This document shows positions 43,099-52,909 of a DNA stretch of 64,000 nt, piece by piece (within the stretch, counting starts at the first letter, position 1; every line of letters begins with the position of its first letter). The position numbers were made by a program, and so were the translations under genes. Source of the DNA: Marinobacterium nitratireducens (GTDB taxonomy: Bacteria > Pseudomonadota > Gammaproteobacteria > Pseudomonadales > Balneatricaceae); the NCBI RefSeq assembly GCF_014645375.1, contig NZ_BMLT01000011.1:1-64000 (forward strand). The letters are read 5' to 3'. The notes below the pieces were generated by a model. The model made no database searches and had not been told where the DNA came from. It saw only the letters and a program-made list of their open reading frames with translations.

Positions 43099-43686
43099 TT
43101 AAGCTTGGAAAGTATGCAGCCCGTTCATTGCACGGGCCCATTCGCCGGCGACGGCGGCATCCAGGTAGCGCAGCGCTTCGTCGGTGGCAGCGAGCGTCTT
43201 GTCGCGCTCGGCGGACGGCGCTTTTTTCAGCACGAAGGCGGCAACCTGACTGCTGTGGCCGGGATGGCCGATTCCTAATCGCAGACGGTAGAAATTCTTG
43301 TCGTTCCCCAGCCGGGAGATGATGTCGCGCAGGCCGTTGTGACCGCCGTGTCCGCCGCCGCGCTTGAGGCGCGCAACGCCAGGGGGCAGGTCGAGCTCGT
43401 CGTGGGCGACCAGAATAGCTTCGGGGGGAATCTTGTAGAAGCCAGCGAGGGCCGCGACGGCCTGACCGCTGAGGTTCATGAAGGTATGGGGGATCAGCAG
43501 ATGAACCGGCTGGCCGTGCAGCAGAATCTTGCCGTAATGGCCCTGGAACTTGCGTTCCGGTACCAGCTTGCAGTTGTGTCGAGCTGCAAGCAGCTCGACG
43601 AATTCGGCGCCGGCATTGTGACGGGTCTGATGATACTTGTCGCCCGGATTTCCGAGCCCGACGATCAATTGGATCCTGTCATTCAT
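43099..43686 (-). CDS. pth: Peptidyl-tRNA hydrolase
   Basis: It releases tRNA from stalled peptidyl-tRNA. The protein has 195 residues. [20 protein letters not shown] contains the catalytic His. [44 protein letters not shown] and the later [11 protein letters not shown] are all standard. It sits between rplY and ychF, the classic order. Confidence 0.97.
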   Translation of the reverse strand: MNDRIQLIVGLGNPGDKYHQTRHNAGAEFVELLAARHNCKLVPERKFQGHYGKILLHGQPVHLLIPHTFMNLSGQAVAALAGFYKIPPEAILVAHDELDLPPGVARLKRGGGHGGHNGLRDIISRLGNDKNFYRLRLGIGHPGHSSQVAAFVLKKAPSAERDKTLAATDEALRYLDAAVAGEWARAMNGLHTFQA

Positions 43687-43708
43687 GCCGGCGCCTCAGG
43701 CTAAAGCC

Positions 43709-44308
43709 TTACTTGCCGGCTTTGGCGCCACGCGGAGCGTAGACGTAGCCGATGCCCTGGTCGTGGTCTTCGCCGCGACGCAGTGCGACGATCTCGACGC
43801 CTTCCGGCAGGCTGATGTCGGACAGGTGCAGTACCTGGCCGGCTTCGGCGTTGCTCAGGTCGACGCTCAGGCCTTCCGGCAGCTGGTCGGCACGGCAGAG
43901 GATCTCGGCGGTGTTCTTCTCGACTGCGAACTTGGCAGCGGCCTTGGAGGCGGCGGACTTTTCGAAGTTGACGAACTGCAGCGGCACGGTGATGCGGATC
44001 TTGCTGTCGTCGGAGACGCGCTGGAAGTCAGCGTGCAGAACCAGCGGCTTGGACGGGTGGCGCTGCAGGTCACGGATGATGACCTTCTGCTCTTCGCCGT
44101 TAAGTTTCAGCGTCAGGATAGACGAGAAGAACGACTGGTCGTCCAGCTGCTTGTACAGCTCGTTGGCGGAGACGGCGATAGATACCGGGTTCTTGTCTTC
44201 GGCGCCGCCGTAGATGATGCCCGGGATCTGGCGCGCAGCACGCAGGCGGCGGCTCGCACCTTTGCCCTGGTCCTCGCGGGATACTGCTTCGATTACAAAG
44301 TTGCTCAT
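43709..44308 (-). CDS. rplY: 50S ribosomal protein L25/general stress protein Ctc
   Basis: It binds 5S rRNA in the large subunit. From ATG 44308 it is 199 residues, the long two-domain (CTC-type) form. The N-terminal L25 domain has VEAVSREDQGKGASRRLR-like IEAVSREDQGKGASRRLR and IPGIIYG, and a C-terminal TL5-type beta domain follows. The frame runs 15 codons further upstream but ATG 44308 (MSNFVIEAVS) matches the family start. Its partner RNA is of interest, because the 5S-like gene at 57-220 carries insertions. Confidence 0.95.
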   Translation of the reverse strand: MSNFVIEAVSREDQGKGASRRLRAARQIPGIIYGGAEDKNPVSIAVSANELYKQLDDQSFFSSILTLKLNGEEQKVIIRDLQRHPSKPLVLHADFQRVSDDSKIRITVPLQFVNFEKSAASKAAAKFAVEKNTAEILCRADQLPEGLSVDLSNAEAGQVLHLSDISLPEGVEIVALRRGEDHDQGIGYVYAPRGAKAGK

Positions 44309-44436
44309 GGATGTTTCCTTCAATAAATAAAAGCTGCAACGCCTCGCGACCAAGGCCTTGCAGCATCAGTTTGCTCCTCGCGGGAGCGTTGCCGTCACCG
44401 GTCTCGGCAACGGCGCAGTCCAGGCACGGTTCCGGC

Positions 44437-45378
44437 TTAGCGGAACATCGCGCTGATGGATTCTTCGTTGCAGACGCGGCGCACCGCCTCTGCCAGCATC
44501 GGCGCCAGGGTCAGCTGGCGGATCTTCGGGCAGGCCTGGGCCGCCTCGGACAGCGGGATGGTGTCGGTGACAACCAGCTCGTCCAGCACGCTGCCGTTGA
44601 TGTTCTCTATCGCCGGTCCCGACAGCACCGGGTGGGTGGCGTAGGCGTATACGCGGGCGGCGCCATTGTCCTTCAGGGCCTTGGCTGCCTTGCACAGGGT
44701 GCCGGCGGTGTCGGTCATGTCGTCGACCAGGATGCAGGTGCGGCCTTCGACGTCACCGATGATGTTCATGACCTGGGATTCGTTGGCGCGCTCGCGGCGC
44801 TTGTCGATGATCGCCAGATCGCAGTCGAGCTGCTTGGCCACGGCACGGGCACGTACCACGCCGCCAACGTCCGGGGATACCACCATGACGTTTTCGTACT
44901 GCTGGTCGATGATGTCGTCGAGCAGCACCGGGGAGCCGTATACGTTGTCCACCGGAGTGTCGAAAAAGCCCTGAATCTGGTCGGCGTGCAGGTCGACGGT
45001 CAGGACGCGGTCGATACCGACAGCGGAAATCATGTCGGCGACGACGCGGGCGCTGATGGCGACGCGGGCCGAACGCGGGCGGCGATCCTGGCGGGCGTAG
45101 CCGAAGTAGGGTACAACCGCGGTAATACGGGTAGCCGAGGCGCGACGCAGGGCGTCTGCCAGTACGATCAACTCCATCAGGTTGTCGTTGGTCGGAGCGC
45201 AGGTCGACTGGATGATGAAGACATCCTTGCCGCGGACATTTTCCTGGATCTCGACGCTGACTTCACCGTCGCTGAAGCGGCCGACGTGTGCCTTGCCCAT
45301 CGGGATGTCGAGGCGCTCGACGACTTTCTGGGCCAGTTCCGGGTTTGCATTGCCCGTGAAGACCATCATTCTAGACAC
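44437..45378 (-). CDS. prs: Ribose-phosphate pyrophosphokinase
   Basis: It makes PRPP from ribose 5-phosphate and ATP. From GTG 45378 it has 313 residues, beginning [17 protein letters not shown], in line with Pseudomonas Prs ([11 protein letters not shown]). The ATP-binding loop [16 protein letters not shown], the metal-binding [12 protein letters not shown] and the PRPP loop [14 protein letters not shown] are present. The open frame continues up through the tRNA-Gln gene and is rejected there. A palindrome CGTTGCC...GGCAACG at 44388-44413 lies downstream, before rplY. Confidence 0.96.
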   Translation of the reverse strand: MSRMMVFTGNANPELAQKVVERLDIPMGKAHVGRFSDGEVSVEIQENVRGKDVFIIQSTCAPTNDNLMELIVLADALRRASATRITAVVPYFGYARQDRRPRSARVAISARVVADMISAVGIDRVLTVDLHADQIQGFFDTPVDNVYGSPVLLDDIIDQQYENVMVVSPDVGGVVRARAVAKQLDCDLAIIDKRRERANESQVMNIIGDVEGRTCILVDDMTDTAGTLCKAAKALKDNGAARVYAYATHPVLSGPAIENINGSVLDELVVTDTIPLSEAAQACPKIRQLTLAPMLAEAVRRVCNEESISAMFR

Positions 45379-45445
45379 GGAGAGCACCTTCTCGGTAGTT
45401 GCGGAGTTGGGATTCGTATCTGACAGGGAGTAAGTCATGGGTAAA

Positions 45446-45520
45446 TGGCTGGGGTAGGAGGATTCGAACCTCCGCATGCTGGAATCAGAATCCAGTGCCT
45501 TACCGCTTGGCGATACCCCA
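45446..45520 (-). tRNA. tRNA-Gln (anticodon CTG), upstream of prs
   Basis: It is 75 nt with CCA and identical to the tRNA at 41416-41490. It lies in the same direction as prs, 67 bp before its start, so it may be cut from a longer prs transcript. Confidence 0.96.
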
Positions 45521-45563
45521 GTATCTCTCCTTTTGGAGGTTTGCCTCCCGAAAGAAGGCGCAT

Positions 45564-45592
45564 ATTCTGCTCAAACTGCTTCTCGAGGTCAA
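45564..45592 (-). promoter_or_regulatory. Candidate tRNA-Gln/prs promoter
   Basis: On the minus strand TTGACC and CAGAAT are 17 bp apart, followed by a GC-rich ATGCGCC start region as in stringently controlled promoters. Confidence 0.45.
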
Positions 45593-45604
45593 CCCTGAAA
45601 ACGC

Positions 45605-46222
45605 TCAAAACGTTGTTTGGGTATTCGATGCAGCGGGCAGCTCCCACTCCTTGATGACGACCATGATGGTCAGATCCGACCGCTGCAGCCTGATTCGCAG
45701 GGGCAGGCCCGGTCCGCCGTCCTTCGCGTAGGCGGAATAATGGATGATCCAGCCGCCCTGTTCAAGGGATGCGAGCCGATTTTCCAGAAAGGTGGGGGTA
45801 TAGGAAAGTCCGGGGGCCGGCAGCCCCCGCACCCAGTAGTTGGCCTGACGGACCGGGAAGCTCCAGCCCAGCAGTTGCTGCAACAGCTCCTCGGGGCTTT
45901 GGGCGCTGAAGCGTCCCTCGCCGGCCACGTCGATGATCACCCCCTGGTCGTTACCGTCGATGCGGGCGCCGCCCTGGCCCAGCGGACCGCTGATCAGAAT
46001 CCGGTAGTCGCCCGGCTGTTGCTGCCACTGCAGACGCGCCGAGTGGCTGTCGTCGGCGGTGCGAATGCCGACCTTGCCGTCCAGAGACCACTGCTGCAGC
46101 GCCGCCACGCGTTGCTGGTAATCCTCCCAGCTGCCCGTCGCGGGCAGCGGCGGCTGCGCCTTGAAGGCGCCGCAGCCGGCCAGTGTCAGGGTCAGGCACA
46201 GTAAAAGCAGGCGGCGCATCAT
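45605..46222 (-). CDS. lolB: Outer-membrane lipoprotein receptor LolB
   Basis: It accepts lipoproteins from LolA and inserts them in the outer membrane. The protein has 205 residues, with a lipoprotein signal ending LAGC (Cys 17). WSLDGKVGIRTADDSHSARLQWQQ and YRILISGPLGQGGARI are in line with the LolB beta-sandwich. It is coupled to the upstream TPR gene by a 4-bp overlap. In pseudomonads ispE lies between lolB and the tRNA-Gln; here it does not. Confidence 0.93.
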   Translation of the reverse strand: MMRRLLLLCLTLTLAGCGAFKAQPPLPATGSWEDYQQRVAALQQWSLDGKVGIRTADDSHSARLQWQQQPGDYRILISGPLGQGGARIDGNDQGVIIDVAGEGRFSAQSPEELLQQLLGWSFPVRQANYWVRGLPAPGLSYTPTFLENRLASLEQGGWIIHYSAYAKDGGPGLPLRIRLQRSDLTIMVVIKEWELPAASNTQTTF

Positions 46223-47922
46223 TTGCCTCCGATATACTCGACCGCTTCGCGCAGGTGCTCGTTCTGCGGATCCTCGCTCAGGTGCAGTTCCAGCAACTCG
46301 CGGGCGCGGTTGCGCTGGTTGTCGGCCCAGTAGGCACGGATCAGGTGGCTGGCAACCTCGGGTTCGGGGAAGTTTTCGTAGGCGCGCTGCAGATAGTCGA
46401 TGGCTTCGTCGAGACGCCCGAGCTTGAACAGCACCCAGCCCATGGAATCGAGGATGGCCGGATCGTCCGGTTTCAGCGCCAGCGCCTGCTCGATCAGGTC
46501 GAGGGCTTCGTTATAGCGTTGGGTATGGACCGTCAGGGTATAGCCAAGCGCATTCAGGGCGCTGGCATTGTCGGGCTCGATCTCCAGTACCTGGCGCAGA
46601 TCGCTTTCCATCTGCTCGAAGTTGTCGGGCTCGATCAGCATGGCGCGGGTATATAGCAGCGCCACTTCGTCGCCCTCGGCTTCGATGGCGGCGTCCAGCA
46701 GCGCAACGGCTTCTTCGCGATGGCCGTGCAGGTTGAGCCACTCGGCCTGCAAGGTGTAAAGACGGGTCGCCAGTTCCGGGAAGCGGGCGCGACCTTCTTC
46801 GAGAATGATGGCGACGCGGGCGAAGTCCTCGTCGCGGTCGAGCATGTTCAGCGTGCGGGCGAAGGACTGGAACAGGTTGGGCCCTTCCTCGACCTGGCCG
46901 AAGTAGCCGATCGCCTTCTCCTTCTCGCCACGGGTCTGGGCGATGTAGCCGAGATAGAAGTAGGGCGCGGTGTTGTCCGGCTCGACTTCCAGCAGGGCTT
47001 CGAGCGCTTCGCGACTGTCTACCAGCCGGTCGTTTTCCAGCATCAGCAGGGCGAGGTAATAGTGCAGCTGATGGTCGTCGGGAAAACGTCGGGTCAGATC
47101 CTGGGCCGCGAGCACCGCCTGCCGGCCGGCATCGCTCTCGAACAGCAGCTGCACGTGCAGCACCTGCAGCTGGCGGTTGTCTCCGAAGCGTTGCTGGAAC
47201 GGCCGGATCAGGCGCAGGGCTTCGCGGCTGCGATCGTTGAGACGCAGCAGCTCGGCTTTGAGCATCACGGCGTCGAGGTTGTCCGGCTCCAGTGCCAGCA
47301 CCCGGTCGAAATCGGCCAGCGCGGCGTCGCTGCGGTCCAGCTGCTTGAGCAGCTGGGCACGGGTCAGCAGCAGGTTGACGTCGTCCGGGTTGCGCGCCAG
47401 CAGGCGGCTGATCATGGCGATGTAGGCATCCAGGACTTCGGGGCTCATGCTGTCGGACTGACTGCTGAGCAGCGCCAGGGCCTGGCGGCTGTCGGCCGCC
47501 ATCGCCTGCTCCATCAGCGGCAGCGCGGCCTGGTAGTCGCCCTGGTGCAGCATCAGGCTGGCCGCGAGCTGATAGGGTTCGGGGTTGTCCGGATCGGCTT
47601 CTGTCCACAGCCGGGCGGCCTGCAGCATTTCGTCCGGGCGCTGGAGATACTGGGCGATCCGTGTGGCGCGCTCGGCCACGGCCGGATCCCGGGTGATACG
47701 GGCCTGTTCGAGATAGATCTCCAGCGCCTCGTCGAACTGGCGGCGCTGGCCCGACAACTCGGCCCGCAGCAGTTGGTAGAGGGATTCGCGGTTGAACTCG
47801 CCCGGCACCTGCGTTACGGGCTCAAGCGGGATATCGGCGATATTTTCGGTTGGCGCGGGTTGCGAACTGCAGCCGGCAATAAGCAGCGTTCCCAGCAATG
47901 TGCCGAACAGAGTCTTGTTCAT
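46219..47922 (-). CDS. TPR-repeat outer-membrane lipoprotein
   Basis: From ATG 47922 the protein has 567 residues. A lipoprotein signal (MNKTLFGTLLGTLLIAGC) is followed by at least ten tetratricopeptide-like helical pairs, for example PAILDSMGWVLFKLGRLDEAIDYLQRAYENFPEPEV. It matches the TPR protein that lies between hemA and lolB in Pseudomonas. Its exact role is unknown; TPR lipoproteins often scaffold envelope complexes. The longer frame to 47997 lacks a signal at its start. It is divergent from hemA. Confidence 0.9.
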   Translation of the reverse strand: MNKTLFGTLLGTLLIAGCSSQPAPTENIADIPLEPVTQVPGEFNRESLYQLLRAELSGQRRQFDEALEIYLEQARITRDPAVAERATRIAQYLQRPDEMLQAARLWTEADPDNPEPYQLAASLMLHQGDYQAALPLMEQAMAADSRQALALLSSQSDSMSPEVLDAYIAMISRLLARNPDDVNLLLTRAQLLKQLDRSDAALADFDRVLALEPDNLDAVMLKAELLRLNDRSREALRLIRPFQQRFGDNRQLQVLHVQLLFESDAGRQAVLAAQDLTRRFPDDHQLHYYLALLMLENDRLVDSREALEALLEVEPDNTAPYFYLGYIAQTRGEKEKAIGYFGQVEEGPNLFQSFARTLNMLDRDEDFARVAIILEEGRARFPELATRLYTLQAEWLNLHGHREEAVALLDAAIEAEGDEVALLYTRAMLIEPDNFEQMESDLRQVLEIEPDNASALNALGYTLTVHTQRYNEALDLIEQALALKPDDPAILDSMGWVLFKLGRLDEAIDYLQRAYENFPEPEVASHLIRAYWADNQRNRARELLELHLSEDPQNEHLREAVEYIGGK

Positions 47923-48030
47923 GGGCGAAAGGTTCAGCTCCCTTGGATCATTCCGGTCACTATAGAGCAGGCCGAGGGGGGCTGTCATGCACAGCACCTG
48001 ATGCGTTTTCTGTTTGGCGCCAAGAAGGTG

Positions 48031-48036
48031 TATGAT
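48031..48036 (+). promoter_or_regulatory. Candidate -10 box for hemA
   Basis: TATGAT lies 41 bp before the hemA ATG. The best -35 (TTCTGT, 17 bp away) is poor. Confidence 0.3.
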
Positions 48037-48077
48037 TACGCGCCTGAATATTTCCGTAGAGGTTGTGCGACTTTTAA

Positions 48078-49349
48078 ATGGCTCTACTGGCGCTTGGGAT
48101 CAACCACAAGACCGCGCCGCTGGATGTGCGCGAAAAGGTGGCTTTTACGCCGGAGCAGCTGGTCGATGCCCTGGAGCGTGCGCGCGTCTCGGTCAAACTG
48201 CGGGAGATGGCGATTCTGTCGACCTGCAACCGCACGGAGCTCTATTGCTCGACCGACCTGGAAGGCTCGCGGGCACTGCTCGAGTGGCTGGGTCAGTACC
48301 ACCGGCTCGACCCCAAGGTGCTGCAGTCCTGCTCCTACATGTATTGGGACAACGACGCCGCGCAGCACATGATGCGGGTCGCCAGCGGGCTGGACTCGCT
48401 GGTGCTCGGCGAACCGCAGATACTCGGTCAGCTCAAATCCGCCTTCGCGCTGTCGCAGGAGCACGGTCTGGTCGGCGCCGAGCTCGGTCGCCTGTTCCAG
48501 CAGACGTTCGCCGTCGCCAAGCAGGTGCGCACCGATACCTCGATCGGCCAGAATCCGGTGTCGGTGGCATACGCCGCGGTCAGTCTGGCGCAGCATATTT
48601 TCTCGGATCTGGGCAAGAGCCGGGCGCTGCTGATCGGCGCCGGCGAAACCATCGAACTGGTGGCCCGTCACCTCAAGCAGGCCGGCGTCAGGTCCATGAC
48701 CGTGGCCAACCGCACCCTGAGCCGGGGGCGGTCGCTGGCCGAATCGGTCGGTGCCGACGCCATTCTGCTGGGCGAGATTCCCGACGCGCTGGCGCAGAGC
48801 GATATCGTGATCGCCTCGACCGCCAGCCAGCTGCCGATACTCGGCAAGGGCGCGGTCGAGCGGGCGCTGAAAAAACGCAAGCACAAGCCGATCTTCATGG
48901 TCGACATTGCGGTGCCGCGGGACATCGAGCCCCAGGTCGGGGAGCTGGACGACGTGTACCTCTACAGCGTCGACGACCTGCAGGAAGTGATCGAGGAAAA
49001 TCAGCGTTCCCGCGAAATGGCGGCGCTGGAGGCCGAGGCGATCATCGAGAGCGGTGCCAGCGCGTTCATGCGCCAGCTGCGCGAGCTGGAGGCCGTCGAT
49101 ACCCTGACCGCCCTGCGCACGCGCACCGAGGTGCATCGCGACGAAGCGCTGCAGCAGGCGCTGAAGCAGCTGCGCCGGGGCAAACCGGCGGAAGAGGTAC
49201 TGCAGTTGCTGGCCAACCGTCTGACCAACAAGGTACTGCATACGCCGACGATCCAGCTGCGCAAGGCCAGCGCCGACGGCCGCACCGACCTGCTGCAACT
49301 GGCGCAGGAACTCTTTCAGCTCTCGGATAATCCGGGGCAGGACTCATGA
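48078..49349 (+). CDS. hemA: Glutamyl-tRNA reductase HemA
   Basis: This is the first committed step of C5 heme synthesis, reducing Glu-tRNA to glutamate semialdehyde. The protein has 423 residues. Cys 50 in [13 protein letters not shown] is the catalytic nucleophile. [15 protein letters not shown] and the NADPH fold [17 protein letters not shown] are standard, and the C-terminal dimerisation helix is complete. It heads hemA-prfA-prmC-moeB, the pseudomonad order. Confidence 0.97.
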   Translation: MALLALGINHKTAPLDVREKVAFTPEQLVDALERARVSVKLREMAILSTCNRTELYCSTDLEGSRALLEWLGQYHRLDPKVLQSCSYMYWDNDAAQHMMRVASGLDSLVLGEPQILGQLKSAFALSQEHGLVGAELGRLFQQTFAVAKQVRTDTSIGQNPVSVAYAAVSLAQHIFSDLGKSRALLIGAGETIELVARHLKQAGVRSMTVANRTLSRGRSLAESVGADAILLGEIPDALAQSDIVIASTASQLPILGKGAVERALKKRKHKPIFMVDIAVPRDIEPQVGELDDVYLYSVDDLQEVIEENQRSREMAALEAEAIIESGASAFMRQLRELEAVDTLTALRTRTEVHRDEALQQALKQLRRGKPAEEVLQLLANRLTNKVLHTPTIQLRKASADGRTDLLQLAQELFQLSDNPGQDS

Positions 49350-49413
49350 TCATGGCCGCGACGGGGGTGCACTGCGTCCCCGCCGGCAAACCGAATTCGC
49401 TGGATACCCATCC

Positions 49414-50502
49414 ATGAAAGCTTCAATCCGACAGAAACTGGAGCGGCTTGGCGACCGCTACGAGGAAGTGGCGGCGCTGTTGAGCGACGCCGAAATCATC
49501 GCCGATCAGAACCGCTTCCGCGATCTGTCCCGCGAGTACGCCGAGCTCGAGCCGGTGGTGGAGAGCTTCAACGCCTATCGCGGCGCGCTCGACGACCTGG
49601 CCGAAGCCGAACTGATGCTCGAGGACAACGATCCCGAGATGCGCGAAATGGCGCGTGACGAGATCGACGGCGCCCGGGCGCGCATCGAGCAGCTGGAAGC
49701 GGAGCTGCAGATCCTGCTGCTGCCCAAGGATCCCAATGACGCCCGCAACGTCTTTCTCGAAGTGCGCGCCGGCACTGGCGGCGACGAGGCGGCGATCTTC
49801 GCCGGCGACCTGTTCCGCATGTACTCCCGCTACGCCGAACAGCAGGGCTGGCGTATCGAGGTGATCAGCGCCAGCGAGGGTGAGCACGGCGGCTTCAAGG
49901 AAATCATCACCCGGGTGGTGGGGCAGGATGTCTATTCGCGACTGAAGTTCGAGTCCGGCGCACACCGCGTGCAGCGGGTGCCTGAAACCGAGTCCCAGGG
50001 ACGCATCCATACCTCGGCGTGCACCGTGGCGGTGATGCCCGAGATGGACGAGACCGCCGAGATCGCCATCAACAAGGCCGACCTTCGCGTCGATACCTTC
50101 CGGGCCTCCGGTGCCGGCGGGCAGCACGTCAACAAGACCGATTCGGCGATTCGCATTACCCACATCCCCACCGGTGTGGTGGTGGAGTGCCAGGACGAAC
50201 GCTCGCAACACAAAAACCGCGCCAAGGCCATGTCGCTGCTGGCGGCGCGCCTGCAGTCGGCGGAGCAGGAGCGCCAGGCCGCACAGATGGCCAGCACCCG
50301 CAAGAGCCTGGTTGGCAGTGGCGATCGCTCGGAGCGCATCCGCACCTACAACTTTCCCCAGGGACGGGTCACCGACCATCGCATCAACCTGACGCTTTAC
50401 AAGCTGCAGGAAGTGATGGGCGGCGAACTGGGCGCTGTGATAGACCCGCTGCTGGTGGAATATCAGACCGAGCAGCTGGGCGCCCTGTCCGACGAGCAGT
50501 AA
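49414..50502 (+). CDS. prfA: Peptide chain release factor 1
   Basis: It recognises UAA and UAG stop codons. The protein has 362 residues. The codon-recognition motif is P-E-T (near residues 190-192, in [17 protein letters not shown]) and the catalytic GGQ is at 235-237 ([17 protein letters not shown]). Its Gln is the target of PrmC, encoded next. It is of local interest because rnr and ansA use TAG stops from repeats, which RF1 must read. Confidence 0.97.
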   Translation: MKASIRQKLERLGDRYEEVAALLSDAEIIADQNRFRDLSREYAELEPVVESFNAYRGALDDLAEAELMLEDNDPEMREMARDEIDGARARIEQLEAELQILLLPKDPNDARNVFLEVRAGTGGDEAAIFAGDLFRMYSRYAEQQGWRIEVISASEGEHGGFKEIITRVVGQDVYSRLKFESGAHRVQRVPETESQGRIHTSACTVAVMPEMDETAEIAINKADLRVDTFRASGAGGQHVNKTDSAIRITHIPTGVVVECQDERSQHKNRAKAMSLLAARLQSAEQERQAAQMASTRKSLVGSGDRSERIRTYNFPQGRVTDHRINLTLYKLQEVMGGELGAVIDPLLVEYQTEQLGALSDEQ

Positions 50503-50507
50503 CCGCC

Positions 50508-51368
50508 ATGACCATTGCTCAGGCGCTGGCGCGCGCAGCGTTGCTGACCGCCAGCGACAGCCCGCGGCTCGACGTCGAACTGCTGCTGTGCCATCTGCTG
50601 GGCTGCGGCCGCACCTACCTCTTCATGCACCCGGAACGGGAGCTGGACGCGGGCGAGTCGGAAGCCTTCGAGGCGTTGCTGGCGCGGCGCCGGGCCGGCG
50701 AGCCGGTCGCGCATCTGACAGGCCGGCGCGGCTTCTGGACGCTGGAGCTCGAAGTCAGCCCGGCGACGCTGATTCCCCGTCCCGATACCGAAACGCTGGT
50801 GGAGCAGGCGCTGGCGCGTCTGCCGGACGGCGAATACGCGGTGGCGGACCTCGGCACCGGCACCGGCGCCATTGCACTGGCGCTGGCCAGTGAGAGGCCC
50901 CGCTGGCAGGTCACCGGCTGCGACCGCGTGACGGAGGCGGTGACGCTGGCCGAGCGCAACCGTCTGCGCCTTGGCATCGACAACGTCCGCTTCGTCTGCG
51001 GCAGCTGGTTCGAGCCGCTCGATGGGCGCTTTTCGATGATTGTCAGCAATCCACCCTACATCGATCCGGCCGACCCGCATCTGGATGAGGGCGACGTGCG
51101 CTTCGAGCCCCGCAGCGCACTGGTCGCCGGGAATCGGGGGCTTGCCGATATCGACCTGATCGCCAATGGCGCCCGCGACTACCTGGTGTCGGGCGGCTGG
51201 CTGCTGTTCGAGCACGGGTACGACCAGGGCGCAGCGGTGCGCGAACTGCTGGCGGGTCTGGGTTACGAGGCTGTCGGGACGGCCACAGACCTGGGGGGCA
51301 GGGACAGGGTCACGCTCGGGCGCTGGCCGGGGGTAGCGGACGAGGAGAACGATAATGCTCAGCGATGA
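50508..51368 (+). CDS. prmC: Release factor glutamine methyltransferase PrmC
   Basis: It methylates the GGQ glutamine of RF1/RF2. From ATG 50508 it has 286 residues. LTGRRGFWTLELEVSPATLIPRPDTE, the AdoMet site VADLGTGTGAIALALA and the catalytic NPPY (MIVSNPPYIDPAD) are present. It starts 5 bp after prfA. Its last codons overlap a duplicated start of moeB (ATG at 51355), and its TGA is inside that sequence. Confidence 0.96.
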   Translation: MTIAQALARAALLTASDSPRLDVELLLCHLLGCGRTYLFMHPERELDAGESEAFEALLARRRAGEPVAHLTGRRGFWTLELEVSPATLIPRPDTETLVEQALARLPDGEYAVADLGTGTGAIALALASERPRWQVTGCDRVTEAVTLAERNRLRLGIDNVRFVCGSWFEPLDGRFSMIVSNPPYIDPADPHLDEGDVRFEPRSALVAGNRGLADIDLIANGARDYLVSGGWLLFEHGYDQGAAVRELLAGLGYEAVGTATDLGGRDRVTLGRWPGVADEENDNAQR

Positions 51369-51477
51369 ACAGTTACTGCGTTACAGCCGGCAGATCGGGC
51401 TCTGCCGGATAGTGGAAGTGGAAATCGGCCGCCGTTTTTCCAGGGTTGCCGGGGAGGGTCTCAATGCTCAGCGATGA
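51355..51477 (+). pseudogene. Duplicated, out-of-frame 5' fragment of moeB
   Basis: The first about 45 bases after ATG 51355 match the start of the intact moeB at 51464 almost exactly (MLSDEQLLRYSRQI), offset by 109 bp. After Ile 14 the copy diverges, though GTGGAAGTGGAAATCG resumes near 51413. The frame then ends at TGA 51475-51477, after 40 codons. It overlaps the prmC end as an original moeB start would. It may still be translated as a short peptide. Confidence 0.75.
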
Positions 51478-52216
51478 ACAGTTACTGCGCTACAGCCGGC
51501 AGATTATGCTGCCTGAAGTGGAAATCGAGGGCCAGGAGGCCTGGCTGAATGCCCGGGTGCTGATCGTCGGTCTCGGTGGGCTGGGCAGTCCGGTCGCCAT
51601 GTATCTGGCGGCCGCCGGTGTCGGTTCGCTGGTGCTGGTGGACGACGACGACGTCGATCTCAGCAACCTGCAGCGTCAGATCGTCCACCACAGCGGCCGC
51701 ATCGGCAGACCCAAGGTGGAATCGGCGCGGGAAACCCTGGCGGCACTAAATCCCGATATCGCGATCCAAACCCTGTGCGAGCGGCTCTCGCCGCAGCGGC
51801 TGGAGGAGCTGGTCGAGACCGTCGATCTGGTGGTCGACTGCTGCGACAACTTCGCTACCCGCTTCGCCATCAACCGGGCCTGCTTCCGCCACGGGCGGCC
51901 GCTGGTTTCCGGTGCCGCTATTCGCCTGGAGGGCCAGGTGGCGGTGTACGATCCCCGCCAGCCCGACTCGCCCTGCTACCAGTGTCTGTACCGCGAAGGC
52001 GAGGAAGAGGGGCTGACGTGCTCCGAGTCCGGGGTGTTGTCGCCGCTGGTCGGCATCATCGGCTCGGTGCAGGCGATGGAAGCGCTCAAGGTGCTGGCGA
52101 ATATCGGCCGTCCGCTGGTGGGGCGGTTGCAGTTGCTGGATGCCCACAGCATGGACTGGCGGACCTTGAAACTGAAAAAAGACCCCCAATGTTCGGTCTG
52201 TAGTCAGGTTGGGTGA
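51464..52216 (+). CDS. moeB: Molybdopterin-synthase adenylyltransferase MoeB (ThiF/HesA family)
   Basis: It adenylates the C-terminus of MoaD, or of a similar sulfur carrier, for thiocarboxylate formation. The protein has 250 residues from ATG 51464, with GAGG before it. The ATP-binding glycine motif VGLGGLGSPVAMYLAAAGVG, the catalytic region DLSNLQRQIVH, and two CXXC zinc pairs (CYQC and CSVC) are complete. The final region is short and no rhodanese domain is fused. It follows a partial copy of its own 5' end. Confidence 0.92.
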   Translation: MLSDEQLLRYSRQIMLPEVEIEGQEAWLNARVLIVGLGGLGSPVAMYLAAAGVGSLVLVDDDDVDLSNLQRQIVHHSGRIGRPKVESARETLAALNPDIAIQTLCERLSPQRLEELVETVDLVVDCCDNFATRFAINRACFRHGRPLVSGAAIRLEGQVAVYDPRQPDSPCYQCLYREGEEEGLTCSESGVLSPLVGIIGSVQAMEALKVLANIGRPLVGRLQLLDAHSMDWRTLKLKKDPQCSVCSQVG

Positions 52217-52288
52217 GTTAAAAACAACGAGACGCTCCGACGTCATTGCGAGCCAGGCGACCGGCGCCGGCCCGATGGGAGAAAAGTT

Positions 52289-52699
52289 TTGAGTGACGAC
52301 AAGATCATTCGCGATATTCTGGTGAACAGCAAAACCATCGCGCTGGTGGGGGCGAGCCCGCGGCCGCACCGGGCCAGCCATCAGGTGATGGGATATCTGC
52401 TGGCCAAGGGCTATCGCGTGATCCCGGTTAACCCCAACGAAGCCGGCGGTACCATTCATGGTCAGGCCGTGCGCGCTTCGCTTTCGGAGATCGAGGAACC
52501 GATCGACCTGGTGGATATTTTCCGCAACTCGGTCGATGCCGGCGATGCCGTCGATGCCGCCATCGAGGCCCATGCCAAGGCCGTATGGATGCAGCTGGGC
52601 GTGATCAACGAGCCGGCGGCCGAGCGGGCGATGGGCGCCGGCATGGGTGTGGTGATGGATCGCTGCCCGGCACTGGAAATCCCGCGCCTGGGGCTGTGA
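52289..52699 (+). CDS. CoA-binding (YccU-like) protein
   Basis: This is a 136-residue single-domain Rossmann protein. The nucleotide-binding loop ALVGASPRPHRASHQVMGYLLAKGYRVIPVNP and the later VDIFRNSVDAGDAVDAAIEAHAKAVWMQLGV are typical of the CoA_binding_2 family. It starts with TTG, with GAGAAAAG upstream. Its cellular role is not known. A short inverted repeat CCTGAA-AA-TTCAGG followed by TTAATTTT at 52719-52740 may be a weak terminator. Confidence 0.88.
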   Translation: MSDDKIIRDILVNSKTIALVGASPRPHRASHQVMGYLLAKGYRVIPVNPNEAGGTIHGQAVRASLSEIEEPIDLVDIFRNSVDAGDAVDAAIEAHAKAVWMQLGVINEPAAERAMGAGMGVVMDRCPALEIPRLGL

Positions 52700-52909
52700 A
52701 GGAGGCTTTGCTGTCAGGCCTGAAAATTCAGGTTAATTTTCTGGGGGCTGGCGGTATTTTGAGAATATTTTCCTGGTCGTTGTCGTTGGTGCCATTAAAA
52801 TATACAGCCTGACGACTTCAGACCCGAGGGTGGAACGGCAGCGGCGCAGGCCTTGCCGGTCGTCGCCCTGATCGCGGACCACTCCACGACAGCTTACAGG
52901 ATTCCCGAT

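Noticed and set aside
45379-45477. N-terminal extension of prs
   Set aside because: It runs into the tRNA-Gln gene; the GTG at 45378 matches the family start.
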